From contig NZ_JAGGLB010000001.1 in NCBI RefSeq assembly GCF_017874215.1, positions 186,001 to 250,000 of the forward strand: 64,000 nt of DNA, written 5' to 3'. A model generated the notes under the pieces. It was given only the letters and a program-made list of their open reading frames with translations, did not search any database and was not told where the DNA came from. The first letter of the stretch is position 1; each line of letters starts with the position of its first letter. The position numbers and the translations under genes were made by a program. Source of the DNA: Paenibacillus eucommiae. Its GTDB lineage: Bacteria > Bacillota > Bacilli > Paenibacillales > NBRC-103111. Below, in pieces: positions 50,678 through 58,921 of this stretch.

Positions 50678-52948
50678 TTACTTTTTCCTATATTGGCCTG
50701 GTGTTATCCCTTCATAACGCTTGAAAACTCGAATAAACACATTCTCATTGGTGAAGCCGGACATCGTGGAAATTTGACCGACTGAGTAAGAGCCTTCTTT
50801 CAGCAGATGCAGGGCGTAATCTATTCTTTTCCGGTTCACATAATCTTGTATGTCGATTCGCATGCTTTTGGAAATTACATAAGGTGAAGTGTTCAATTCC
50901 TCAGCTATGTAATTTAAAGTCAGCTTAGGCTTGCAGTAGTTAGCTTCGATAAATTGATAGACCTGATGCTCGATCGCATCGCCCTCTTCACTGTTTGGGC
51001 TATGGCCTATTTTCTCCAAAGCTTTGGCCGCATACAGATGAAGCTCCATGAGACTATAGTGCTGTTCTATATAGCTGATATCCAGCTTTGCATAACCGGG
51101 ATCAAGAGCTGCCACCCCTCGTAGCATGGCTGCGCATAGTTCATAGTACAGACACTGCAATGCGAACAAGCTCAAGGCTTTATCCTGCACATCTTGCAAC
51201 CGCTCCTGGACCAGAGTAGTTATCATTTCTGTAATCCCTGCAGCATCTCTCATCTTAAAGCCGTTCAACAGCTTGGCCTCAAATTCATGCGGGTAAGTCA
51301 TAAATTCGGGATGCAAGGGTGGCAAACCAGACAATGTCTCGTATTCGATGACTTGGTGAATACCACTTGCAGCAGCAAAGCTCAGAGCATGCACAGACTG
51401 CCTGCAGGATAAATAAATATGATCCATAGTAGAGACAAGTGTCCCTACGCCTACATATAAGCCGATACCCTTTTCTTCCACGAAGCCCCTCTGGATCGCT
51501 TGCAAATCGCTAATAAGCTGAGCACGCTGCTCCTCTTTGCTTAAGCAGAGCAGTACAAGCTGCTTGCCTGTGTCCCCTGCCAGCTGATAAGTATGGATAG
51601 CATGGCTTTGGGCATATTCGGTCAAGGCCCAGCCTACTTGATCATTGCTTGATCCCGAAGTCCCCGCTGACGGGAAGGTCTCCGCAAACTCGGCTGTCAG
51701 CACAGACTCCTCAGCCGGCTCCTGCCTGATCTGATAGGCGATCACCAGAAAGCCCGCATGATGCTCCGGAAAAGAGTGCTCCTCCGTCATGAATTTAAAG
51801 TCTTGGCGTCCAATGGGCATACCGGTTAATAACCGGGACAGGCTGCTGTCTCTGTACATCCCCCTATGTAAAGCCAGCTTACCACTCAGCTTCGCTGTCC
51901 GTTCCCTCTCATTTTCCAAATATCTCCTTATCCGGGTGTACTCATCTGTCAGATGCAGCTCCGTCGCCTTTTCATCGGGATTTCGTTCAATAAAACGTAG
52001 AATTCTATTCACTGGCCTGTAGTTGCTAAAGGATAGACCAAAAGCCAACAGGAGCCCTGCGAAAATAAATAAAAGCATAACGATCACAAACGAACGTGTA
52101 TATTCCTTTAAAAAGAAAATAGAGCTTTTCGGAAAAACCATCGTCATTTCCCAGGGGGCATCCTTGATCTTCTCGCTGAACACAAAGCTATTGCGGGGAT
52201 CTGTGTCTTCCTTCGCGGGAAGTGCTGAGCTTCCGGCAATAATGGTATGGTTGGCACTGTCCCGAATAAAGGCATAGGTGTGCTTGTTCAAGTCCGTCGC
52301 AGGCAAAATCTCATCAAGCCAGCTGTTGTTAATAATAAAAAGCACCCCTGCCTGGATGACCGAGGTATCGGTTGTTAATGTTTTTATGAAGGTCATCGCC
52401 TTCGTATGGCGGTTGTTGACAACGACCTGTTCCGGCTCTAAATAATAAAAATGGTTCCACAGCGGCACATTGCTTAATATATCTTCAAAGCCGGCATAGT
52501 TTTGCTGATACAAGCTCTTCAAATAATCGGCTGAGGCTTCCATGCCCGAGATTTTGAGTACACGATCGGCGTTCCCCAAATAGAGGGACACATGCTCGAT
52601 ACTAGGATTCGTATAGCTGATTCCCTTAAGGTCGTTTACAATTTCAAAAATGTCCAAGCTGCTGTTATCCAGATCCTTCTCCAGAATCAGCTTTTGAACT
52701 CTTCTATCGCTCAATAAAAATACCGATGTATCATTCAGGCTTCTTAGCCTGCTCTCAATGGCCTCCTTAGCGTTGGTGATCATGCTTCGATACAGCCGCT
52801 CATTCTTCTTATCAATAATCTGCTTGGAATATAGGTAACTAAAAGAGCCAAACAACATCAGCACAGCTAAAAACATCAGGGTGAAAAAGAGAAAAAATTG
52901 AACGAACAGCTTGTTTTTGGCTATGGAGTAGCGTTGGAATGGTTTCAT
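50678..52948 (-). CDS. Membrane-bound AraC-type regulator 2 of a coupled pair
   Basis: A 756-residue protein. Membrane helix 1 (about residues 14-36), an extracellular sensor of roughly 240 residues and helix 2 (about 286-307) are followed by a short linker with Arg-Pro-Val-Asn-Arg-Ile-Leu. The AraC DNA-binding domain is at about 657-753, with Val-Gly-Gln-Ile-Ser-Thr-Met-Ser-Gly-Phe, Asn-Val-Phe-Ile-Arg-Val-Phe and Ile-Thr-Pro-Gly-Gln-Tyr-Arg. Its ATG overlaps the stop codon of the preceding regulator gene (ATGA), so the two are translationally coupled. The ABC system 3 operon follows after 245 nt and is the probable target. Confidence 0.9.
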   Translation of the reverse strand: MKPFQRYSIAKNKLFVQFFLFFTLMFLAVLMLFGSFSYLYSKQIIDKKNERLYRSMITNAKEAIESRLRSLNDTSVFLLSDRRVQKLILEKDLDNSSLDIFEIVNDLKGISYTNPSIEHVSLYLGNADRVLKISGMEASADYLKSLYQQNYAGFEDILSNVPLWNHFYYLEPEQVVVNNRHTKAMTFIKTLTTDTSVIQAGVLFIINNSWLDEILPATDLNKHTYAFIRDSANHTIIAGSSALPAKEDTDPRNSFVFSEKIKDAPWEMTMVFPKSSIFFLKEYTRSFVIVMLLFIFAGLLLAFGLSFSNYRPVNRILRFIERNPDEKATELHLTDEYTRIRRYLENERERTAKLSGKLALHRGMYRDSSLSRLLTGMPIGRQDFKFMTEEHSFPEHHAGFLVIAYQIRQEPAEESVLTAEFAETFPSAGTSGSSNDQVGWALTEYAQSHAIHTYQLAGDTGKQLVLLCLSKEEQRAQLISDLQAIQRGFVEEKGIGLYVGVGTLVSTMDHIYLSCRQSVHALSFAAASGIHQVIEYETLSGLPPLHPEFMTYPHEFEAKLLNGFKMRDAAGITEMITTLVQERLQDVQDKALSLFALQCLYYELCAAMLRGVAALDPGYAKLDISYIEQHYSLMELHLYAAKALEKIGHSPNSEEGDAIEHQVYQFIEANYCKPKLTLNYIAEELNTSPYVISKSMRIDIQDYVNRKRIDYALHLLKEGSYSVGQISTMSGFTNENVFIRVFKRYEGITPGQYRKK

Positions 52949-55278
52949 TTTCTGGCCTGCCTGTCCCCAAGAACTGGATTTCTTTTGTAATCACCAGGTG
53001 TTACGCCTTCATATTTTTTAAATACTTTAATAAATGTACTATCGTCGTTAAAGCCGCTGATTTCTCTGATCCTGGAGATGCTGCCTTCATTTTGCTTCAG
53101 CAGTGCTTTCGCATAATCAACCCGGAGTCTGCTTACATATTCCAGAAATCCAAACCCGGTTTCACTTTTCACCATTCTTGTAATCAGCGCAAAGGAAATA
53201 TGAAATTGCTCCTTGACCATCTGCAGAGACATATCCGGGCTTGCAAATTGCTCATTGATAAAAGCAATGATCTCCTTCTTCGTATCTTTGCTGGAGATAT
53301 CGGCGTTGCTGGCGCAAATTTCCTTATACAGCTGAAGGACATCCTCAATGCTTTCCGCACGGCTGAACCTTGACTTGTCCATGATGGAATTGTCCATTTG
53401 GCTGTCCTCCATATGTTTAAGCGCAATAGCAATTAGCTCGAAATAAAGCATTTGCCCGTTGACAGCATAAGTGGGCTGAGCATCACCGGAATCGCCAGAC
53501 TGAGGAAGAAGTGACTGCATCATCCCCGCGATCTGCTCAAATTCCTTCATCTTGAGATGATGCAATAATTTCATCTTGATTGGCAGCGGCAGCGGCCTAG
53601 ATGCCATTTCTGCTGCTGCTTCTGCTGCTTCTCCGGTTTCTGTGGTTTCTGGCGACTCCCCGCCAACATATTGAAGCTTGCTAAACAGCGTATTATTCCT
53701 TAAGGATATAAGGGCATGCTCAACTGACTGCGTAATAGCATTCATCGAATAACAAAGTCCGCTTATGCCAATAAAAATCCGGGTCTTGTATTTGCTTTCC
53801 AAATTACCTGTGTATTCGCTGAATTGTTGAATCCATTCACGATAGTATCCCTCTTGATCCGCAAGGCCTTGCGGCAGCCAGGCTAACAAAACGAGCTGAC
53901 CTGAGTAATCATGTACAGCATTGAAAATGAGGGTCTTGGTTCTAATCCATCTTTGAACTTTGGCCATGATTTGACTAGCCACTCGTTCTTCTATATGCAC
54001 AGAAGTGCGTATTACAAGAGTAAAGGCGGCTTCCCCGCCTGCCCATTTATGTTCAAAATCGTCCAGCACCTCTTCATATTTGAGCAGCTCTTCCTTCTTG
54101 ATGATGCTGTATAGAAAGCTGTGCTTAATGCTTTGGTTGTACGGATGGATTTGTTTAATCAGAGCAGCCTGCTGTTCTTTCATCCCGACTATCCGGCTTT
54201 CAATTTCACCAAAGGCATTGCCGGAAATACGCTGTGGGGACTTGGCAGGGTCATAAGTGGGGATCATCGAATAATACAACTGCTGCAGCGGTTTGTAGCT
54301 GTAACGGGATAACAAATAAGCAATTGCCAGGCTTGCAAGCAAAATGATTGCGAAAAGCAGCATATAAGACTGGGAAAACCACAGTCCATTGAATGAAGAA
54401 GCAAGCGGCTGATTCACCAACACCACTTTCCAGGGAATGGAATTGATCTTGGCGACGTAGTAATCATACCCATCCGCTCCGTGTTGTCCGGAACCTCCTT
54501 GTTCTTCAAGGGATGTATAAGGCAGTATGGGAGTAGCCCCGCTGTAATTGCCAGTGCTTGCTACAATTTGGTTATTCTCATCCAGGATGAGACCATAGGT
54601 TTGCCCGTCCGTGCTCAGTGCATCCAGGGCATTCGTGAAAATGTCTCTGCTCATAACAGCAAAAATCATGCCTTGAACATTGGAGTCGTTCGCAGGAATC
54701 GTTTTGTAGAAAGTAGTGCCTGTAAAGGCTTTTCCGTTAAAGAAACCGCTATCATAAGGCAGGATGTTAAAATTTTGATAGGAGCTGGCCAAGCCGTACC
54801 AATTATTTTTATCAAACCCGGTTATTTTCAGTATTTGTTTAAAATATTCGTCTGCCGGATAGGTGGAGAAATTATCAATAACAAAATCCTCCTGTTTATA
54901 AAAAACCCCGGCTAGTTGAAGTCCCTTCACCATATTTTTATAATGGAAGAGCTCATTGATCGCTTCGTAGGCAGCAAATGATTGCAGGCGCTCTTTCTGC
55001 AAGCCGTCTTCACCAGTTCCGCTTCCCTCAGTGAGCTGCTGCTCAAATCTAAAGCTCTCAAGCCTGTTATTGTTGGCCATTTGCAGAAATAGATTTCTGA
55101 CATTGCCGACTGTAGTTTCTATGATATCCTTCACTACGATCAGATTGGATTCGTAATAAGCCTTATCTTGTTCGTTCGAGATATGTGAAGTTCTGGCCAA
55201 ATTAATAACTACAATGGATGACGCTATGAGAATAATCAAAAAGTAAGAAATGTAGGTGTACAAGAACCTGTTCAACAT
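52945..55278 (-). CDS. Membrane-bound AraC-type regulator 1 of a coupled pair
   Basis: About 777 residues from ATG 55278, preceded by GGTGGGGGG; the longer in-frame start at 55389 would run through a terminator. Helix 1 (about 4-24), an extracellular cache-like sensor and helix 2 (about 303-327) are followed by Tyr-Lys-Pro-Leu-Gln-Gln-Leu. The AraC domain at about 670-773 has Ile-Arg-Glu-Ile-Ser-Gly-Phe, Ser-Thr-Phe-Ile-Lys-Val-Phe and Val-Thr-Pro-Gly-Asp-Tyr-Lys. A run of Glu-Ala-Ala residues (near 545) marks a variable linker. It is followed with a 4-nt overlap by a second full-length regulator of the same class. Confidence 0.9.
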   Translation of the reverse strand: MLNRFLYTYISYFLIILIASSIVVINLARTSHISNEQDKAYYESNLIVVKDIIETTVGNVRNLFLQMANNNRLESFRFEQQLTEGSGTGEDGLQKERLQSFAAYEAINELFHYKNMVKGLQLAGVFYKQEDFVIDNFSTYPADEYFKQILKITGFDKNNWYGLASSYQNFNILPYDSGFFNGKAFTGTTFYKTIPANDSNVQGMIFAVMSRDIFTNALDALSTDGQTYGLILDENNQIVASTGNYSGATPILPYTSLEEQGGSGQHGADGYDYYVAKINSIPWKVVLVNQPLASSFNGLWFSQSYMLLFAIILLASLAIAYLLSRYSYKPLQQLYYSMIPTYDPAKSPQRISGNAFGEIESRIVGMKEQQAALIKQIHPYNQSIKHSFLYSIIKKEELLKYEEVLDDFEHKWAGGEAAFTLVIRTSVHIEERVASQIMAKVQRWIRTKTLIFNAVHDYSGQLVLLAWLPQGLADQEGYYREWIQQFSEYTGNLESKYKTRIFIGISGLCYSMNAITQSVEHALISLRNNTLFSKLQYVGGESPETTETGEAAEAAAEMASRPLPLPIKMKLLHHLKMKEFEQIAGMMQSLLPQSGDSGDAQPTYAVNGQMLYFELIAIALKHMEDSQMDNSIMDKSRFSRAESIEDVLQLYKEICASNADISSKDTKKEIIAFINEQFASPDMSLQMVKEQFHISFALITRMVKSETGFGFLEYVSRLRVDYAKALLKQNEGSISRIREISGFNDDSTFIKVFKKYEGVTPGDYKRNPVLGDRQARK

Positions 55279-55358
55279 ATTCCCCCCACCGGCAAAGAGC
55301 CAAAGCACTAATTGAAATTTAGAGTTATTATACCATATCCTGCAAATACGTGGAATCA

Positions 55359-55394
55359 TAAAACAAATAGCCGGCACCTCTTCAGGCACCAGCT
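55359..55394 (-). terminator. Terminator of the small sialidase-like / unknown-protein operon
   Basis: On the minus strand AGCTGGTGCC pairs with GGTGCCGGCT (three G-U pairs) around a 6-nt loop and is followed by ATTTGTTTT, about 40 nt after the stop codon at 55437. Confidence 0.75.
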
Positions 55395-55436
55395 AATTGT
55401 ATTCTTATTCTGCATATTGAAGCAGTATCGCGAAAG

Positions 55437-56174
55437 CTATATAACGGAATACAGCCTGTTAACCGCCTGCAGGCTTACTATTTCGGAGTAATGGTGAACT
55501 TCAGACTGCTGCTGCGTATTGGCATAGACCGTTGTAGGACGTTCAATCACAAAATCAGTAAAATGATCCACATTAAATGCTGCATATGCCAAGCTTAGCG
55601 AATCGACCAGCCGGTCGTAGCGAACCGAAATATCAGGGAACAGCAGCGGGCCGGTGTCCGTCTGATATAAATCCTTGCTGTCATGAATATTCATCGTTTT
55701 CACTGGATATTCGATGATGGCTCTCAGCTGCAGAGCAGGATTATATAGTTCGGTCTGCGCAACCAGCGGCAGACCTTCATTCGTAGCACGGCGTATTTCC
55801 GCGTTGGTCAACAAGAGCTGGCAAAATTGCGGCTGCTTGATCTTATAGTTGGGCCCGTCCCACATTTTGTCTACCTTCTGAACCGATCTGTAATTATCGT
55901 TTAAATACGCCTTGCGCCGGAATATGACCCCGTACTCAGGGCCGAAGATTGGCGTGAAATCATAATTGTCCTGATAAAATAAATCCTTCTCGGCAAACGT
56001 ATCTTCACTTTTACAAGAAGCACACTGGTAATAATCCTCCACGTTCCCGGTCGCCTCATCGATCAGACGCACCCTGGATTCTATCCACAGCCGAACTGAA
56101 TTCTCTGTCCATTTCCCCGCAATAAACGATAAGCCATAATGTATGGGCAGCATTTCATTCTTAGTATCAGTCAT
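55437..56174 (-). CDS. Conserved-looking protein of unrecognised family, partner of BNR protein
   Basis: A 245-residue soluble protein that I do not recognise. It is rich in aromatic residues and charged turns. It has a Tyr-Gln-Cys-Ala-Ser-Cys-Lys pair of cysteines near residue 50 (CxxC), a Phe-Gly-Pro-Glu-Tyr-Gly-Val-Ile-Phe segment near 78, and predicted beta strands throughout, so a lipocalin- or jelly-roll-like sheet is possible. AAAAGGGG precedes the ATG. It follows the BNR gene by 47 nt and ends in a terminator, so both form a two-gene unit and probably act on the same sugar. Confidence 0.65.
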   Translation of the reverse strand: MTDTKNEMLPIHYGLSFIAGKWTENSVRLWIESRVRLIDEATGNVEDYYQCASCKSEDTFAEKDLFYQDNYDFTPIFGPEYGVIFRRKAYLNDNYRSVQKVDKMWDGPNYKIKQPQFCQLLLTNAEIRRATNEGLPLVAQTELYNPALQLRAIIEYPVKTMNIHDSKDLYQTDTGPLLFPDISVRYDRLVDSLSLAYAAFNVDHFTDFVIERPTTVYANTQQQSEVHHYSEIVSLQAVNRLYSVI

Positions 56175-56221
56175 AAGATCTCTTATCCCCTTTTCTTTTC
56201 TTATTACTTTTCAATTAGCTG

Positions 56222-57319
56222 CTATTCACTACTCATTTCAGTAAAATTAATTTTGCGGACTTTGAGCCGCGTTAAGCAGGCGCCATCCTCAGGTTCACCC
56301 GCGCAGTAAGCAAGAAGAAAAGCATCCTCCACAAAATGAATGGCCGTATAGCAATAGCCTCCACCCTGCTCTTCCTCCAGCTCGGCGGCAAAAAATTGTT
56401 CCCACGTCTTGCCCTCATCCTTGCTCACAGCCCCGACCAACGGAGTGCGTCCCCAGGAAGTAACATGATCAATAGGCCGGGTCTGATAATTAGGAATCGG
56501 GTTCCAAACCGCCAATAAATGTCCGCTTCCCGGAATCCGCTTCATGGATAATGGTGATGCCGGTGAAGTGAACTTGGAAGGCGCCGGCGGCGTCCAGGTA
56601 TCCCCCCCGTCCAAGGAGAACATTTCATACTGCATGCCCTGATCGGTTCTGGACCAGGACCAGACCACGCCACTCGCAAGCTCTATGGCCCCTGGCTCCT
56701 GCAGACCGCTTCTTGACCATGTTACCGGCATGGAACAAGATTGCTCGCCTTGCCTCCAAGTCGTTCCATCATCATCCGAGATGAAGAAAAAGGCATGCCC
56801 CTTCTCATCAAAGCCGCTCCAATCGGTTGTGTTGTTTCCACGGATCTTGTGAAAAGCAGCAGGGACCAATAATCTGCCTGACTTCAGCCTGATTACCCGG
56901 TCATTGTTAGTCACATAGTATCCGAGACAAGGTACACAGCAGACAGGCTCTCCCCACGTTTTCCCTTCATCGGATGACCGTCTTAAGTGAAGCCGTGTGT
57001 CGTGCCAGCCTTGACGAATAACATAGAACAAGCCGATATCTTCATTCCCCATTCTCAACAGTGAAACACTCATAATATTAAGCGCGTTGTATTCCTCTGG
57101 AACGGCGATAATTTCATCGTCGCTCCATGTATCGCCCTGATCCTCCGAAACACGAGCGGCGATACATGCCTTTGCGTCATCATGGTAGGACCCGCCGATA
57201 AACCGGCTGTACACAAGAAGCACCCGGCCATCCTTTAAATTGAGGAAAGCCCCTTCACTATTACGCGGATTTCCTGGTGTAGGACGTAGATCCAGCACAA
57301 CATTGCCCTTTTTTTGCAT
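56222..57319 (-). CDS. Cytosolic sialidase-like BNR (Asp-box) protein
   Basis: A 365-residue six-bladed propeller protein without a signal peptide. Five Asp boxes are visible: Ser-Glu-Asp-Gln-Gly-Asp-Thr-Trp, Ser-Ser-Asp-Glu-Gly-Lys-Thr-Trp, Ser-Asp-Asp-Asp-Gly-Thr-Thr-Trp, Ser-Leu-Asp-Gly-Gly-Asp-Thr-Trp and Ser-Lys-Asp-Glu-Gly-Lys-Thr-Trp. An Asn-Ser-Glu-Gly-Ala-Phe segment near residue 19 and Gln-Glu-Pro-Gly-Ala-Ile-Glu near 213 provide acidic active-site candidates. The arginine triad of true exo-sialidases cannot be confirmed by eye. Similar cytosolic proteins occur in glycan operons as hydrolases of other acidic sugars. AAAAGGAGA precedes the ATG. Confidence 0.82.
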   Translation of the reverse strand: MQKKGNVVLDLRPTPGNPRNSEGAFLNLKDGRVLLVYSRFIGGSYHDDAKACIAARVSEDQGDTWSDDEIIAVPEEYNALNIMSVSLLRMGNEDIGLFYVIRQGWHDTRLHLRRSSDEGKTWGEPVCCVPCLGYYVTNNDRVIRLKSGRLLVPAAFHKIRGNNTTDWSGFDEKGHAFFFISDDDGTTWRQGEQSCSMPVTWSRSGLQEPGAIELASGVVWSWSRTDQGMQYEMFSLDGGDTWTPPAPSKFTSPASPLSMKRIPGSGHLLAVWNPIPNYQTRPIDHVTSWGRTPLVGAVSKDEGKTWEQFFAAELEEEQGGGYCYTAIHFVEDAFLLAYCAGEPEDGACLTRLKVRKINFTEMSSE

Positions 57320-57417
57320 TTCTGATCGTCTCCTTTTATATCTATTTTTTTATAAGATAATTCCGCTAGGACTGAAGAACGCCCCCTCCAGCGCGCACGA
57401 CCGAGAGTATCTGCTAC

Positions 57418-57492
57418 TTAACGATGTTTTTCATCGTTAAAAGCACCAGGTCCGCTCCAATCCTTACTTTAACGATGAAAAACATCGTTAAA
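57418..57492. repeat. Dispersed palindrome repeat, copy E (two hairpins)
   Basis: Inverted repeats at 57418-57440 and 57468-57492 are separated by AGGTCCGCTCCA...CTTAC and followed by GAAGCACACGCTCAAACAG...CAGTAGAGGTTGC. The latter is the same tail as in copies C and D. The spacer 57320-57619 holds nothing else recognisable apart from the start region of the BNR gene. Confidence 0.9.
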
Positions 57493-57619
57493 TGAAGCAC
57501 ACGCTCAAACAGACTGCCAGTAGAGGTTGCTTTGAACACTTTTTTGAGTTGCTAACAGTTAATTGACAGCCAGACAGCCTCACCAGAGCCGTGATTTGTT
57601 AGTTTTTATACCAAACCAT

Positions 57620-58765
57620 TTAAACCAAACCATTTAAGCCTTGCTCCAGATCGCCGATTAAAGAATCAATATGCTCAAGTCCTACAGAAATCCGGACCAG
57701 GCCTGCTCCCTGCGGTATGCCCAGATGCCACGCGAGCTGCTCATCAACCTTCATAGGTCCTATCAAGCTTTCGAAGCCGCCCCAGCTTGGTCCGATCTCA
57801 TATAGCTTCAATCCGCGCAGCGCTTCCATAATCTGTTCATAGGAGCGATTGACGATAAAGCCCATTACGCCCGAGTAGCCACTCATTTGCTTCTGTCCGA
57901 GCTCATATTGCGGATGACTGGGCAAGCCCGGATAGAAAACCTGCGAAACCGCCTCGTGCCGCTCCAAAAAAGTCGCCATCGCCAAGCTGCTTTGCTGGTG
58001 CTGCAGCATCCGCACCGGAAGCGTGCGCAGACTGCGAATCAGCAGCCATGCCTGATGAGGATCCATGACCGCTCCGAACAAGCCTCTTTCCCGGAAGTTC
58101 AGCTCCTCCAGAACCTCCGCCCGGCTTACGATCGCCCCACCCAGAATATCGCTGTGGCCACCGAGATATTTCGTCGCGGAATGAATGACCATGTCGATCC
58201 CGAAGTTAAGGGGATTCTGAAACAGCGGAGTCGCCCAGGTGTTGTCGATGACTGTGGCAATGCCATAGGCCTGAGCCAGCTTGGCAACAGCGGCCAGATC
58301 CTGCATCGCAAAAATAAGCGATGAGGGGCTTTCCAAATAAATAAGCTTCGTATTAGGCTGTATCGCTTGCTCGAACTCTTCTACAGCGGCGCCGGAAACA
58401 TAGGTGATTTCAATCCCGAATTTCCGCAAGTAGCTATCAAGCAGCTCCCTCGCCCGCGGGTAGACGCTTTTAATACAAATGATATGGTCGTCCTTGGACA
58501 ACCAGTGCATAACAGCGGCGCTTACAGCCGCCATGCCGGAGGAAAAGCATTTGGCCGCCTCCCCTTCTTCCAGTGCTGCTATTTTCTTCTCGGCGATTTC
58601 AATCGTCGGGTTGCTTTCCCTCGTGTAGGAATAACCCTGATCGGACGTTTTCTGGGTAAATAGCGTATTTTGGAAAATTGGAGGAACTATCGCGCCCAAA
58701 TAACGCTCATAATCATCGCCCAAATGCGTGCAGATATCCTCTTTACGGCTGTACGAATTCAACAT
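57620..58765 (-). CDS. Cystathionine gamma-synthase/beta-lyase family PLP enzyme
   Basis: About 381 residues from ATG 58765 (AAGGAG 5 nt upstream; an in-frame start at 58840 is too long for the family). This is a fold type I trans-sulfuration enzyme. It has Tyr-Thr-Arg-Glu-Ser-Asn-Pro-Thr near residue 43, Glu-(Ser/Gly)-Pro-Ser-Ser near residue 138, Val-Ile-Asp-Asn-Thr-Trp-Ala-Thr-Pro near 165 and the PLP lysine in His-Ser-Ala-Thr-Lys-Tyr-Leu-Gly-Gly-His near 188. Members make or split cystathionine, or act on O-acetylhomoserine or methionine. It sits directly behind ABC system 2 without other sulfur genes and without a visible SAM or T-box riboswitch, so the assay substrate is open. Confidence 0.9.
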   Translation of the reverse strand: MLNSYSRKEDICTHLGDDYERYLGAIVPPIFQNTLFTQKTSDQGYSYTRESNPTIEIAEKKIAALEEGEAAKCFSSGMAAVSAAVMHWLSKDDHIICIKSVYPRARELLDSYLRKFGIEITYVSGAAVEEFEQAIQPNTKLIYLESPSSLIFAMQDLAAVAKLAQAYGIATVIDNTWATPLFQNPLNFGIDMVIHSATKYLGGHSDILGGAIVSRAEVLEELNFRERGLFGAVMDPHQAWLLIRSLRTLPVRMLQHQQSSLAMATFLERHEAVSQVFYPGLPSHPQYELGQKQMSGYSGVMGFIVNRSYEQIMEALRGLKLYEIGPSWGGFESLIGPMKVDEQLAWHLGIPQGAGLVRISVGLEHIDSLIGDLEQGLNGLV

Positions 58766-58873
58766 CCCCGCTCCTTCATATTTATTTTGCCACTGTATAC
58801 TTCTATCCTGTTGTACACGTATCCTGCTCCTTATATACATCTAAACATTTTCTATATTATATTTCTATATTTC

Positions 58874-58921
58874 TAGTCTTCTAGTCTCCTAGCCTTCTAG
58901 CCTTCTAGCCTTCTAGCCTTT
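58874..58921. repeat. Octanucleotide tandem repeat TAGCCTTC
   Basis: Six 8-bp units, four of them identical or with one end change, overlap the stop codon (58913-58915) of the YtcP-type permease gene and extend into the spacer. The position is the same as that of the TTTATCCC array at 20424-20450. Confidence 0.9.

Noticed and set aside
58766..58860. SAM or T-box riboswitch before the cystathionine gamma-synthase-like gene
   Set aside because: The leader is short and AT-rich and lies next to the permease stop codon; no T-box or S-box core was found by eye.
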